From contig NZ_JABBNB010000033.1 of the NCBI RefSeq assembly GCF_012933505.1, forward strand, positions 16,091 to 80,090: a stretch of 64,000 nucleotides of DNA, written 5' to 3'. Position 1 is the first letter of the stretch, and each line of letters begins with the position of its first letter. This document shows positions 26,088 through 34,504 of the stretch, in pieces. Under the pieces are notes generated by a model. It ran no database searches. It was not told the DNA's origin and worked only from the letters and a program-made list of their open reading frames with translations. The DNA is from Gordonia asplenii. GTDB taxonomy: Bacteria > Actinomycetota > Actinomycetes > Mycobacteriales > Mycobacteriaceae. The translations under genes and the position numbers were made by a program.

Positions 26088-26113
26088 AGGGGAGGATCGT
26101 CCTCGCCTATTTT
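26088..26113. terminator. Terminator at the left edge of the island
   Basis: 9-base arms (26088-26096 and 26100-26108, one mismatch) with a TCG loop followed by ATTTT, between the convergent peptidase and kinase genes. The right arm overlaps the kinase stop codon. Confidence 0.65.
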
Positions 26114-27114
26114 CCAGTCGTTGCGATGCGCTGCAGTACCGACGCTGCGTGACTCAGTGCACCGTTGATCGAGTCGAACCTTCCTGTCGAGTCTCCCATC
26201 TTGCGGAATGTCTTGCCGCGTAGCTGGCGTCGGACCTCAAAGGTGAAGTTCGATCCATTTGGGTTGGGCGGAACAATTTCGGCCTGCCAATTGCTTGCAT
26301 TGAGGAGATGCTGGCCCAGCCATTTGTTTTCATTATCTGGAGCGGGATGCCAACTGACGAGGGGACGGGCTATTTCTAGTTTGTAGCGAAAGTCGCTGGC
26401 GGTGGCTATGCGCTTACTCGGGTCGGCCTTAAGTGCATTGCCGACCGCTTGTCGCAAACTTCGGTGAATGTACGGCTGCCAATCGCGACTCGTCAGATTT
26501 GAGGCTGGCTTGCCGTCAAGTAATCCGCGAACACGACGGTCGCCGTTCAGGAGGCGATAGGCAGTCACTCCCAGTGCATATACATCGCCGACGGTATTCG
26601 TGATTGTTTGCGACGATCTCGACTCAGGAGGTAAATGCGCATAGTAGCCGAAAGGAGCGTCCGCCCCTTCGTGCGTTCCACACGCTAGACCAAAGTCGCT
26701 CACTTTGACGACATGGTCGTCGTCCAGGAGCAGGTTTGCCGGCTTGATGTCCCTGTGCAGCAGGCCTGCAGCATGGATGTGCTCGACCCCACGACATGCT
26801 GCCTCCATGATGCGGAGCGCATCGGTCACCGGAACCGGGTCGCGGCCATACTTATCCGCGACACTCCCGTTTGGGAGGTACTCCATCCTGATCACCCTGT
26901 CTCCTGCTTCGGTCAGGTCTGTCGAGTAGACCTCCACGACATTGTCGGCGCTACCGAGCAACATGGCCTGAGCTTCTGTGAATTCAGTGCTGAAAATCCA
27001 GTCAACGTCGAGATACTTTGCGGCAACCAGTCGGTCGAGACCTTCGTCGTGCTCAAGACAGACATGACTGAAGGCCCCTTTGCCCAGATTTCGTACGTGG
27101 CGAAACGGGGTCAC
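26107..27114 (-). CDS. Ser/Thr protein kinase (Hanks type, soluble)
   Basis: 335 residues with a complete kinase domain: glycine loop LGKGAFSHV (10-17), Lys33, catalytic HRDIKPAN (120-127), DFG (140-142) and a PPES motif in place of APE. There is no transmembrane segment or PASTA domain, unlike housekeeping Pkn proteins. The last 90 residues form a separate domain with no assignment. It overlaps the preceding orf152 by 4 bases and ends the restriction operon, so it may modify or sense a defence component (inference). GC is lower than in core genes. Confidence 0.85.
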   Translation of the reverse strand: MTPFRHVRNLGKGAFSHVCLEHDEGLDRLVAAKYLDVDWIFSTEFTEAQAMLLGSADNVVEVYSTDLTEAGDRVIRMEYLPNGSVADKYGRDPVPVTDALRIMEAACRGVEHIHAAGLLHRDIKPANLLLDDDHVVKVSDFGLACGTHEGADAPFGYYAHLPPESRSSQTITNTVGDVYALGVTAYRLLNGDRRVRGLLDGKPASNLTSRDWQPYIHRSLRQAVGNALKADPSKRIATASDFRYKLEIARPLVSWHPAPDNENKWLGQHLLNASNWQAEIVPPNPNGSNFTFEVRRQLRGKTFRKMGDSTGRFDSINGALSHAASVLQRIATTGK

Positions 27115-27569
27115 TCAGACACCTCGTCAGGCAACTGAGACAATGCAAGTAACGCGAGATCTCTGAATGTGCCAGGAATATCGCGCAAACACGGTAGGTT
27201 GGCCTCGAGCTCGGCGAACTCGTTAATCTTGACGCCGAACGCCTTAGCGATGTAGCGAGACTTGATGGCTGTAGTATCGAGTTTGGCCTTTCCGAGTGCA
27301 GCTCGTATCACACCGTCAACTTCGATTCGCGATACGAGCGAATCTGAAAGATTCCCGCCGGCAACTCTCTGGATTGCCGCACGAATTGGCGTATGAAACT
27401 TCACTAGTTCTGCGACTTCTTGCGCGACCCAGAGAAGCTGCGCCTCGCGGTTATCCTTGGGGGTAGTGACCTTCTTACGCATTACAACGGCGGCAACGTT
27501 TCGGTCAGTCCCGTCGACCAATATCCAATCGAATCCATCCTTTCTGGATTTGAACGCGATTGCCTTCAT
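27111..27569 (-). CDS. Small RuvC/RNase H-fold-like protein, unknown function
   Basis: 152 residues. The layout is suggestive of a RuvC-like fold: a strand with an acidic residue (DWILVDGTDRNVAAVVM), then IQRVAGGNLSDSLVSRIEVDGVIRAAL, which recalls the second acidic strand and helix. I could not match a named family, and the catalytic Asp set is incomplete. AAAGGA seven bases upstream supports ATG 27569. It lies 52 bases after hsdR and overlaps the kinase start by 4 bases, so the pair is coupled. Confidence 0.65.
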   Translation of the reverse strand: MKAIAFKSRKDGFDWILVDGTDRNVAAVVMRKKVTTPKDNREAQLLWVAQEVAELVKFHTPIRAAIQRVAGGNLSDSLVSRIEVDGVIRAALGKAKLDTTAIKSRYIAKAFGVKINEFAELEANLPCLRDIPGTFRDLALLALSQLPDEVSE

Positions 27570-27621
27570 GGGTTCCTTTCCGTTTCTGTCGAATCTCTTA
27601 TGAAGCAGTCCAACGCGGTGA

Positions 27622-30600
27622 TCATCCCTTCTCCTCCGCAATCCGCGGCGCCATTGCCTCCATTTGACTCATCACGCTCGCGATCGCGGCGGGCTGTTGG
27701 TCCGGTGGATAGCCGTACTTCCGCAGCAGTCGCTTGATCGATGTCCGCAACTTTGCTCGCACATCTTCGCGAACAGTCCAGTCGAGCCGGGTGTCACGGC
27801 GCATCGTCGCGACCAGGTCACGGGCGATCGCAGCGAGCACGTCGTCGCCCATTACGTCGACCGCGGAATCGTTCTGATGTACCACGTCGTAGAAGGCGAG
27901 TTCGTCGGTGGACAATGGCGGATCGAACTGCTTTCCTCGATCCGCTTCGGCAACAACATCTTTCGCCAACTCAGCAAGCTCGGCCAGAACTTCGGCCGCG
28001 GTGAGCTGCTGATTGGTGTACTTGAGCATCAACTCGTTGATGCGTTCGGAGAACTGCTTTCGCCGAACCTCGTTGCCCCCGGTGGCGAGTCGAGCGCCTT
28101 CCTGCAGGCTCGTCTTCAGCGCCTCGATGGCCAGGTGCACCTTGCTCTCCGACTGCGCGTCGTGCACCCATTCGGGAGTCAGGTACTGCAGGTCGGGAAG
28201 GCCGAGGCCTGCCTCGCGATAGATGTCGATCACCCCGTCGCTCGTCGCAGAAGTCACGATGAGGTCGCCGAGCTGACGCGCGATGTCCTCGGGGATCGGC
28301 TCTCCGCGGCTCTGGCGATCGCGCGCATCAAGTTTCGCCAGCCAGGTACGGATCTCCTCGTAGAAGCGGACCTCGGGGCGAACCTTCTCAAGGTCAGGGT
28401 CGTTGTGGGCGGCGCCGGCGGTCAATGCCCAGGCGCGGGCCAGCTTCGCAGCACGATCACGGAACCGCTCTGCGAGTGGACGCGCGTCGGGATCATCCGG
28501 ATCGGAGTTGCCGGGCGTCGTCGGCGAGCGCAACAGGCTGATCACCTGGTTCACGGCAGAACGGTAATCGCCTGCTCGTGCGGCGTCGAGCCACGTGTCT
28601 CCGACTATTTCGCCGATTTCCCCGAGCAGAGTGTGGACGATCGCCGCCGCCTCGGCCATGTCCTGCCCGACCAAGCGTTCGCCGGTCTCGGCGGTGTTCC
28701 GAGTGAACTCGCGCAGTGCCTTCGTCAGGTTGTCGGCGAGTGGAGAGTAGGCAACGAGGAGTCCGTCTTCCTTTCCCCGGTAGGTGCGGTTGACGCGGGC
28801 CAGCGTCTGCATGAGCAGGGCGCCCTTGAGGGGGCGGTCGACGTAGAGCGTGTGGAGCGCGGGAGCATCGAAGCCGGTGAGCATCATGTCCTTGACGATG
28901 ACGATCTGCAGCTCGTCGTCGGCGTTTTTGATGCGCTTCTTGATGGCAGCGATCGCGCTCGGTCGACGCATATGCGTCTTGATGGACGCCGAGTCGCCGG
29001 GTGTCGCGGTGTACACCACCTTGACGACGCCGCGGTCGTCGGCGTCGTTGTGCCACTCGGGGCGACGCTCGATCAACTCCTGGTAGAGCCGCGCGGCAAT
29101 GGATCGGGTCGCGCACACGACCATCGCCTTGCCGGGACCGCCGATGAACGGCTCCATCACCTCTCGCCTTGTCTCCCAATGCTTCACCAGGTCGTCGGCG
29201 AGAACCGCCAGGCGCTCGGGCGCGCCGTACACGGTGTCGAGGACGGCGACGGTGCGTGCGATGCGATCGGCGTCGGCTTCGTCGAGGCCGGAGGTGAGTT
29301 CTTCGGCGGCGTCGTCGATCTCCTCGTCGTCGACGCCGGGCTTGCGAGCGAGCTTGATCAGTCGGGGCTCGAACTTGACGGGCACGGTGGCGCCGTCGGC
29401 GACGGCGCGGTGTAGGTCGTAAATGTCGATGTCGTCGCCGAACACCTTGCGGGTGTCGCGCTCGGCTTCGGTGATCGGCGTTCCGGTGAACGCGATGAGC
29501 GCAGCGTGGGGCAGGGCGTCGCGAAGGTGTCGGGCGTAGCCGTCGATGGTGTCGTAGTGGCTGCGGTGGGCTTCGTCGGCCAGCACGATGATGTTGTGGC
29601 GGTCCGACAGCAACGGATGATCGACACCGGCGTCGCGTTCGGCCTTGGTGAGTCCGAACTTCTGCAGCGTCGTGAAATAGATTCCGCCGCTTCGTCGTTG
29701 GCTGAGCTCGGCGCGAAGCTCCTCCCGGTTGGCCACCTGCTGGGGCCGCTCGGGCAGCAGCGCCGAGATCTTGAACCCTTCGAACAGCTGGGTGTCGAGT
29801 TCGGTTCGGTCGGTCAGGACGACGACGGTCGGATTGGCCAACCGGGAGTGTCGCATCACCTTGGCGGAGTAGAGCTCCATCTCCATCGACTTGCCCGACC
29901 CTTGGGTGTGCCACACGACGCCGGCGCGGCCGTCGGAGTCGACGGCGATCACGGTGCTGGCGACGGCCTTGGTGACGGCGAAGTACTGGTGCGGCTTGGC
30001 GATGCGCTTATGCAGACCGGTCTCGGCTTCGTCGAAGGCGGTGAAGTCACGGAGCAGCTGACCGAAGCGGTCGACGTTGAAGACTCCGGCGACGAGGAGA
30101 TCAAGCTCGTAGTCAGGGTCGCCGTCCTCGTCGGGGGTTCCGGGCTCCACCGGTGCACCGTCGTCGTCGACGTTCCACGGGGCGAAGTGGTTCCAGGGCG
30201 TGAACGGTGTTCCGTAGCTTGCGGTGAGATAGTCCGAGGCGACGACGAAGCACGCGAATCGGAAGGCCATCGGAAACTCGTGCAGGTAGGTCTGGAGCTG
30301 ATTGAAGGCGACTTGAGACGTCGCCTTGGTGGCACCGGCCTGTTTGAGCTCGATAATTGACAGGGGGAGACCGTTGACGTAAAGGACGATGTCGAATCGT
30401 CGTTCGTATTCGCGACTACGAATGGTTACCTGGTTGACAGCGTGATATTTGTTGCGCGCTGGATCGCTGGAGATGAACCGGATTGTCGGGGTGACCTCTT
30501 GACCGTCGTGGTCGATATAGCTGATACCGGTGTACCCGTTCACGAGTATCTTGTGCAGACGGAAATTCTCGGTGATCACGTCTTGTGACTGTGGTGTGGT

Positions 30601-30819
30601 CACTTCAGCCAACGCCTGGTCCAGATATCCGATGGGTACGCCCGGATTGAGATTCTCCAGCGCGGTGCGCAGGGTGCCGGTGAGAACGATGTCGTGCCAA
30701 TTGTCGCGCTCGCCACTACCCGGTGCGACGTCTTTGCCGTCGCGATGCTGCCATTCCTCACCAGCGAGTTGGTCGAGGGTCCAGGCTTCCCAATCGGCTT
30801 CGGTCATGACACCGGACAT
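27622..30819 (-). CDS. hsdR: Type I restriction enzyme, R (endonuclease/translocase) subunit
   Basis: About 1065 residues. The N-terminal nuclease domain has the PD-(D/E)xK pattern (RFDIVLYVNGLPLSIIELKQAG), followed by SF2 motor motifs: Walker A (VVWHTQGSGKSMEM), DEAH (VLADEAHRSHYD), FTGTPI and LQTLARVNRTYRG. It translocates and cuts DNA lacking the HsdM methyl mark. GGAGA lies 9 bases before ATG 30819; an ATG at 30834 is the longer alternative. No frameshift is seen, so it looks functional. Confidence 0.93.
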   Translation of the reverse strand: MSGVMTEADWEAWTLDQLAGEEWQHRDGKDVAPGSGERDNWHDIVLTGTLRTALENLNPGVPIGYLDQALAEVTTPQSQDVITENFRLHKILVNGYTGISYIDHDGQEVTPTIRFISSDPARNKYHAVNQVTIRSREYERRFDIVLYVNGLPLSIIELKQAGATKATSQVAFNQLQTYLHEFPMAFRFACFVVASDYLTASYGTPFTPWNHFAPWNVDDDGAPVEPGTPDEDGDPDYELDLLVAGVFNVDRFGQLLRDFTAFDEAETGLHKRIAKPHQYFAVTKAVASTVIAVDSDGRAGVVWHTQGSGKSMEMELYSAKVMRHSRLANPTVVVLTDRTELDTQLFEGFKISALLPERPQQVANREELRAELSQRRSGGIYFTTLQKFGLTKAERDAGVDHPLLSDRHNIIVLADEAHRSHYDTIDGYARHLRDALPHAALIAFTGTPITEAERDTRKVFGDDIDIYDLHRAVADGATVPVKFEPRLIKLARKPGVDDEEIDDAAEELTSGLDEADADRIARTVAVLDTVYGAPERLAVLADDLVKHWETRREVMEPFIGGPGKAMVVCATRSIAARLYQELIERRPEWHNDADDRGVVKVVYTATPGDSASIKTHMRRPSAIAAIKKRIKNADDELQIVIVKDMMLTGFDAPALHTLYVDRPLKGALLMQTLARVNRTYRGKEDGLLVAYSPLADNLTKALREFTRNTAETGERLVGQDMAEAAAIVHTLLGEIGEIVGDTWLDAARAGDYRSAVNQVISLLRSPTTPGNSDPDDPDARPLAERFRDRAAKLARAWALTAGAAHNDPDLEKVRPEVRFYEEIRTWLAKLDARDRQSRGEPIPEDIARQLGDLIVTSATSDGVIDIYREAGLGLPDLQYLTPEWVHDAQSESKVHLAIEALKTSLQEGARLATGGNEVRRKQFSERINELMLKYTNQQLTAAEVLAELAELAKDVVAEADRGKQFDPPLSTDELAFYDVVHQNDSAVDVMGDDVLAAIARDLVATMRRDTRLDWTVREDVRAKLRTSIKRLLRKYGYPPDQQPAAIASVMSQMEAMAPRIAEEKG

Positions 30820-30896
30820 ATCAATTGTCTCCATTCACCAGGTACGTCGCGTGCGGAGTCACTTGGCTCCACTCCCCGGCGTAGCTCTGGGTTCGC

Positions 30897-32660
30897 TCAT
30901 CGGTGGTCGGGTTCGATAAGCCGATAGCTTTGGCTTCGGCTGTTGCGAGGTTTCAAGGCCTGGACTTCGCCCCGATCTTGCAGGGCACGTAACCGTCGTA
31001 AAACTGCGTGATAGTTCATCTCAAGGGTTTCGCTTATGTCGCGAGCAGTCGTGTGACCTGCGCGGATCGCTTGTTTGACTGCATCGAAATCGACGGCGAT
31101 TCCCGTTGCGTGTGCGCCGGGCTCTTTGAGCTCTGCGGGTCCGACGATTCTGGTGTCCACCGCGGGTGGACCTGCGGGGAGCAGTCGATATGTCGCATAT
31201 CGACGGCCGCCGGATACTGTGGCGATGTTGCGTTCGACGAGGTCTCGTAGTGCGTCGCCGGCGACGTGTCTGTCGATTCCCCAGGCTTGGAGCATTCCAT
31301 TCGAGACTCGACCTGTTGAATGCATGATTGCGAGCGCAAGATTCTGTGCGTCAGACATGTCTCCGAGTCCCAATGTGGCGATCCAGTCGATGACATCGAC
31401 AGAGAGCAACGCGTGTTGGGGAACAGTTACGGTGACTCGACCCGGCGCAACGTCGAAAGCCGGAGGGCTCATGCCGGCTTGACGTAGGCTGGCAACAACA
31501 CGTGGCAGTCCGGAGCCTCGATTCTCACTGACCACCTGACCACCCTGGTCGGGTAGTTCCACGTCCGCGAGCAATTGCGATAATGTTGCATTGCGTGAGG
31601 ACGAAACCTGTTCCTCGGTCCCCAACTCCTCGACGCGGACTGCGCCGTAGATGCCGCCGGGACTCTTGAGCACGAGGCGATCCGGGTAGAGTTCAACGTG
31701 TACCTGGGTTCCACGTGCCAGAGGGCCGTAGTCTCGGTGCATCAGCGCGTTGACGATGAGTTCGCGAAAGACCTCGATGGGGTAGTCGTACCGGTCGGCT
31801 CGTCCCACGCCACGCACCACCGACGCTGAGCGCATGTTTCGAACCAATGCGGCAGTCGCGTCGGCGACCATGTGCGGAATCGGGCCTGTCACGCTGAGGT
31901 TGTCGAGGAATCGTGTGCCATCCGGCTGAGCCTCGCCCATCGAGTTTCCCGGTAAGACCACAAAGCTGACGAACAGCTGGGGATAGAACTGCTGCGGATA
32001 GTTGCCTAGGCATAGGAGCCCACCCACCGTTGGTCGTACTTCGTGGCCGTCGCGGACCGCGGCGCCGACCCTGACGAGCGCATCTGCCTCGGATAGGCCA
32101 GCGAAACTTCGCGGGGATCGTCTGCGAAGTCGTCGGAGAAGGCTATCGACCAGCGCCCCGTCGAGATCGTCGAGGGTAGCGCGTTCGACGGGTTCGGTAT
32201 CGTGCAGCGGCTGTGATCGGTTGGCGAGTAGTTGAGTCACTTCGTAGTGGGTCAAGCGCAAGTCGCCGTCGCCACTTCGGATGAACGAGCCTTGGTAGGC
32301 GCCACGGGCCGCAACATGGCATGGTTTGTCTAACGGGTCTAGTGGGGCGATGTCTGCACGCACAAGGTGTGAGCCCTCGAACGCCTCGATCTCGATCGGG
32401 ACCCGGAGCGCTGGGAGGACCCCCTCAGAGCAAGCGGACACCAGTGCGTCGCGGATCGGCCGGGGCTGAAAGCCGAGGGCAGGTACGAAGCCAGACTCTT
32501 CGTCCAGACCGAGTATGAGGACTCCGCCGTCGCCGTTTGCAAATGCGCTGAGCGTTTCGACGACGGTCTTGGGCAGTCCCCCAGCCGCGGTCTTGACCTC
32601 AACGTTGGCTAGTTCCGCGCCGACAGCGCGCAACCGCGCGACGAGTGCATCAGTCTTCAC
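30897..32660 (-). CDS. AlbA_2 (Schlafen-like)/HATPase_c_4 transcriptional regulator-type protein
   Basis: 587 residues. The N-terminal AlbA_2 domain (about 10-140; VEVKTAAGGLPKTVVETLSAFANGDGG) is followed by a HATPase_c_4 region (FRELIVNALMHRDY, LKSPGGIYG, RGSGLPRV) and a C-terminal winged helix (TARDISETLEMNYHAVLRRLRALQDRGEV). Proteins of this build often sit inside type I restriction operons and are thought to regulate them. It starts GTG 32660, and three 11-bp iterons lie just upstream, probably its own operator. Confidence 0.85.
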   Translation of the reverse strand: MKTDALVARLRAVGAELANVEVKTAAGGLPKTVVETLSAFANGDGGVLILGLDEESGFVPALGFQPRPIRDALVSACSEGVLPALRVPIEIEAFEGSHLVRADIAPLDPLDKPCHVAARGAYQGSFIRSGDGDLRLTHYEVTQLLANRSQPLHDTEPVERATLDDLDGALVDSLLRRLRRRSPRSFAGLSEADALVRVGAAVRDGHEVRPTVGGLLCLGNYPQQFYPQLFVSFVVLPGNSMGEAQPDGTRFLDNLSVTGPIPHMVADATAALVRNMRSASVVRGVGRADRYDYPIEVFRELIVNALMHRDYGPLARGTQVHVELYPDRLVLKSPGGIYGAVRVEELGTEEQVSSSRNATLSQLLADVELPDQGGQVVSENRGSGLPRVVASLRQAGMSPPAFDVAPGRVTVTVPQHALLSVDVIDWIATLGLGDMSDAQNLALAIMHSTGRVSNGMLQAWGIDRHVAGDALRDLVERNIATVSGGRRYATYRLLPAGPPAVDTRIVGPAELKEPGAHATGIAVDFDAVKQAIRAGHTTARDISETLEMNYHAVLRRLRALQDRGEVQALKPRNSRSQSYRLIEPDHR

Positions 32661-32674
32661 ATGCGATCCTTAGG

Positions 32675-32738
32675 TAACTCATGCAGTGACTCTAGCGCTA
32701 ACTCTTGCACTCATGCGGCAGAGGAATGCAAGAGTTAG
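32675..32738. promoter_or_regulatory. Iteron operator, three copies of TAACTCWTGCA
   Basis: TAACTCATGCA at 32675-32685 and TAACTCTTGCA at 32699-32709 are direct copies; an inverted copy is at 32727-32737. Copies two and three form a perfect 12-bp inverted repeat (32698-32709 and 32727-32738). All lie 15-78 bp upstream of the AlbA_2 gene start, which suits autoregulation. Confidence 0.6.
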
Positions 32739-32824
32739 GCGAGGCGAAGTGTTTGCAGGAGGGTTACGCGATGAGCGGCACTGGCGAAGGTGTACGCGAA
32801 CCGAAAATGGCGAGAAACCTCTGG

Positions 32825-33280
32825 TCAGCGCCATGCCCGCCACCTGGTCGGCCCTGCGACGTGCAGCTTTGGCTGCGCGAGCTCGACGATCCGCGCCCAT
32901 GGCACCACCTTGCGGAACGCTCCGCACTGACTGGCGTAATTGGTGCCGGCTGCATCGATCGCTTCGACGCCGTGGTGCAGAACTGCAGCTTCCTCGCCGA
33001 GTGCGTCGGCGAGCCACAGCAGGCCAGATGCGCACTTGAAACTGTTGTAGAAGCGCCTGCCGCTCGTGGACGGGTTGGCGCGGTTGTAGTAGCCGTTCGT
33101 GTTGTACTGGCCGAGCCACCTGGTGATGTGGTCGCGTTGATTGTGCCAATGGTCCTCGTTCGCGTATGCCACGCGTGACTCATATTTGTCGGTAATCGGT
33201 TGACGGGCGTTGAGTTGGCTGCACACTCTGATGAGGTCATCGGTGTGAATATCGCCGGGTTTTGCGGGCCGGTTCAACAT
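32825..33280 (-). CDS. Hypothetical protein in the restriction operon
   Basis: 151 residues, rich in aromatic and polar residues (RVAYANEDHWHNQRDHITRWLGQYNTNGYY, FYNSFKCASGLLWLADALGE, ASQCGAFRKVVPWARI). No family recognised. Its ATG directly follows the hsdS stop codon (TAAATG), which is strong evidence that it is a real, coupled gene of the restriction operon. A 164-bp non-coding gap with the iterons follows it. Confidence 0.65.
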   Translation of the reverse strand: MLNRPAKPGDIHTDDLIRVCSQLNARQPITDKYESRVAYANEDHWHNQRDHITRWLGQYNTNGYYNRANPSTSGRRFYNSFKCASGLLWLADALGEEAAVLHHGVEAIDAAGTNYASQCGAFRKVVPWARIVELAQPKLHVAGPTRWRAWR

Positions 33281-34504
33281 TTACAGCACCTCTTCGACAG
33301 TGCGTTCGGCTTGTTCGACTGTGATGCGGCCATCCATGAGGAGGGGCAGAAGTTCGTCGCGGGTTTGGGCTAGGACTTGGTTTTCGTTCCGAGCTTTGCC
33401 GAGGCGGCGAAGGAGCGAGTCGCTCACCTCGCCGAACTTCGTCATCTCTTCGGTTGTGGGGACCGGGATGCTGAAGCTGCCTAATGCAGACGGCTGAACC
33501 CGTTGGCGCCCCGACGTGCCCGTCATCCCCTTTTCCGCGTGGTCGCGGAACTCCAGCGTTGAGGCGACGCAGAACGGTGCAGCGTACGGCACATTAGTGC
33601 GTGGACGCAGCACAATGAATTCAGTCGATCCGACTGCGACTTCATCGACTGCAAGATTGTCGACGAATCCGAGTTTCCCGTTCTCGAAGCACGGTGTAAT
33701 ACGTGCCAATAGCGTGTCACCATTGCGGAACCGTGCGCCGCTTCGCACCTCGCGAGCATCCCAGGATTCGATGAGCATGCCTCCCTGCGGAAGGTTCTTC
33801 ATATCCAAGTATGCTGCACGCGAGGCGGTTACCGCGGTTCGTGGGTTTATCTCTGCAATCGACGAAAATGGCAAAGTACCTTCGGCTTCGCGACAAATCC
33901 AGTCCCACGAGGTGCAGATTAGTTCTTGTCCCACTGCGAGTAGCTTCTGATTCGCCGCGATCTTGTCGTCGAGGGCGCCGAGGACGTCGACGATGGCTTC
34001 TTGATCTCGGATATCGGGCAGTGCAACTTCGATCTGTTTGAGCTGGCCTAGATTGAACCCTGGAACGGAGCTGCCAATCGATTGACTGCGCACGTAATCC
34101 AACATTGACGGTTGAGAAAGGAAGTAGTATAGGAATTCTGGAAATGCAACTCTGGGGTCTGGGCGGAATCGCATCTGCTTGTTCGATACGATGTATTTCT
34201 CAAATTTGGAAGTTTCGTCGATTAGTCCTATCTGGCCGATGGTTCCCCAGCATGTGAATACCAGATCTCCGCGGCGAGCGACTGAACGTGCGAATTCTTC
34301 GCAGAATCGTTGGGGTAAGAATACGATATCTTGGTCGATTAGCCTTGTTGAAATACTTTCTGAGAGATTCGATCCTCGGATCATTGGGACGCCGCTGGTT
34401 GTAAAGTGCTTCGATGAAACGGCGCTGCCGAACGGGCCCGTTGAAAACGCGTTCGGCTCGGGACTAGCCAGGTCGACGAGTCTCTTGGTGGCCCGGTCTC
34501 TCAC
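33281..34504 (-). CDS. hsdS: Type I restriction enzyme, S (specificity) subunit
   Basis: 407 residues with two target-recognition domains, each followed by a conserved helical segment (first ending IRDQEAIVDVLGALDDKIAANQKLL, second TTEEMTKFGEVSDSLLRRLGKARNENQVLAQTRDELLPLLMDG). It sets the bipartite recognition sequence, which cannot be read from the protein. Base composition is visibly more AT-rich than hsdM, typical of recombining specificity genes. It overlaps hsdM by 4 bases. Confidence 0.92.
   Translation of the reverse strand: MRDRATKRLVDLASPEPNAFSTGPFGSAVSSKHFTTSGVPMIRGSNLSESISTRLIDQDIVFLPQRFCEEFARSVARRGDLVFTCWGTIGQIGLIDETSKFEKYIVSNKQMRFRPDPRVAFPEFLYYFLSQPSMLDYVRSQSIGSSVPGFNLGQLKQIEVALPDIRDQEAIVDVLGALDDKIAANQKLLAVGQELICTSWDWICREAEGTLPFSSIAEINPRTAVTASRAAYLDMKNLPQGGMLIESWDAREVRSGARFRNGDTLLARITPCFENGKLGFVDNLAVDEVAVGSTEFIVLRPRTNVPYAAPFCVASTLEFRDHAEKGMTGTSGRQRVQPSALGSFSIPVPTTEEMTKFGEVSDSLLRRLGKARNENQVLAQTRDELLPLLMDGRITVEQAERTVEEVL

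Noticed and set aside
27664..29415. A 583-residue plus-strand frame opposite hsdR
   Set aside because: Shadow of hsdR, which has all helicase and nuclease motifs.
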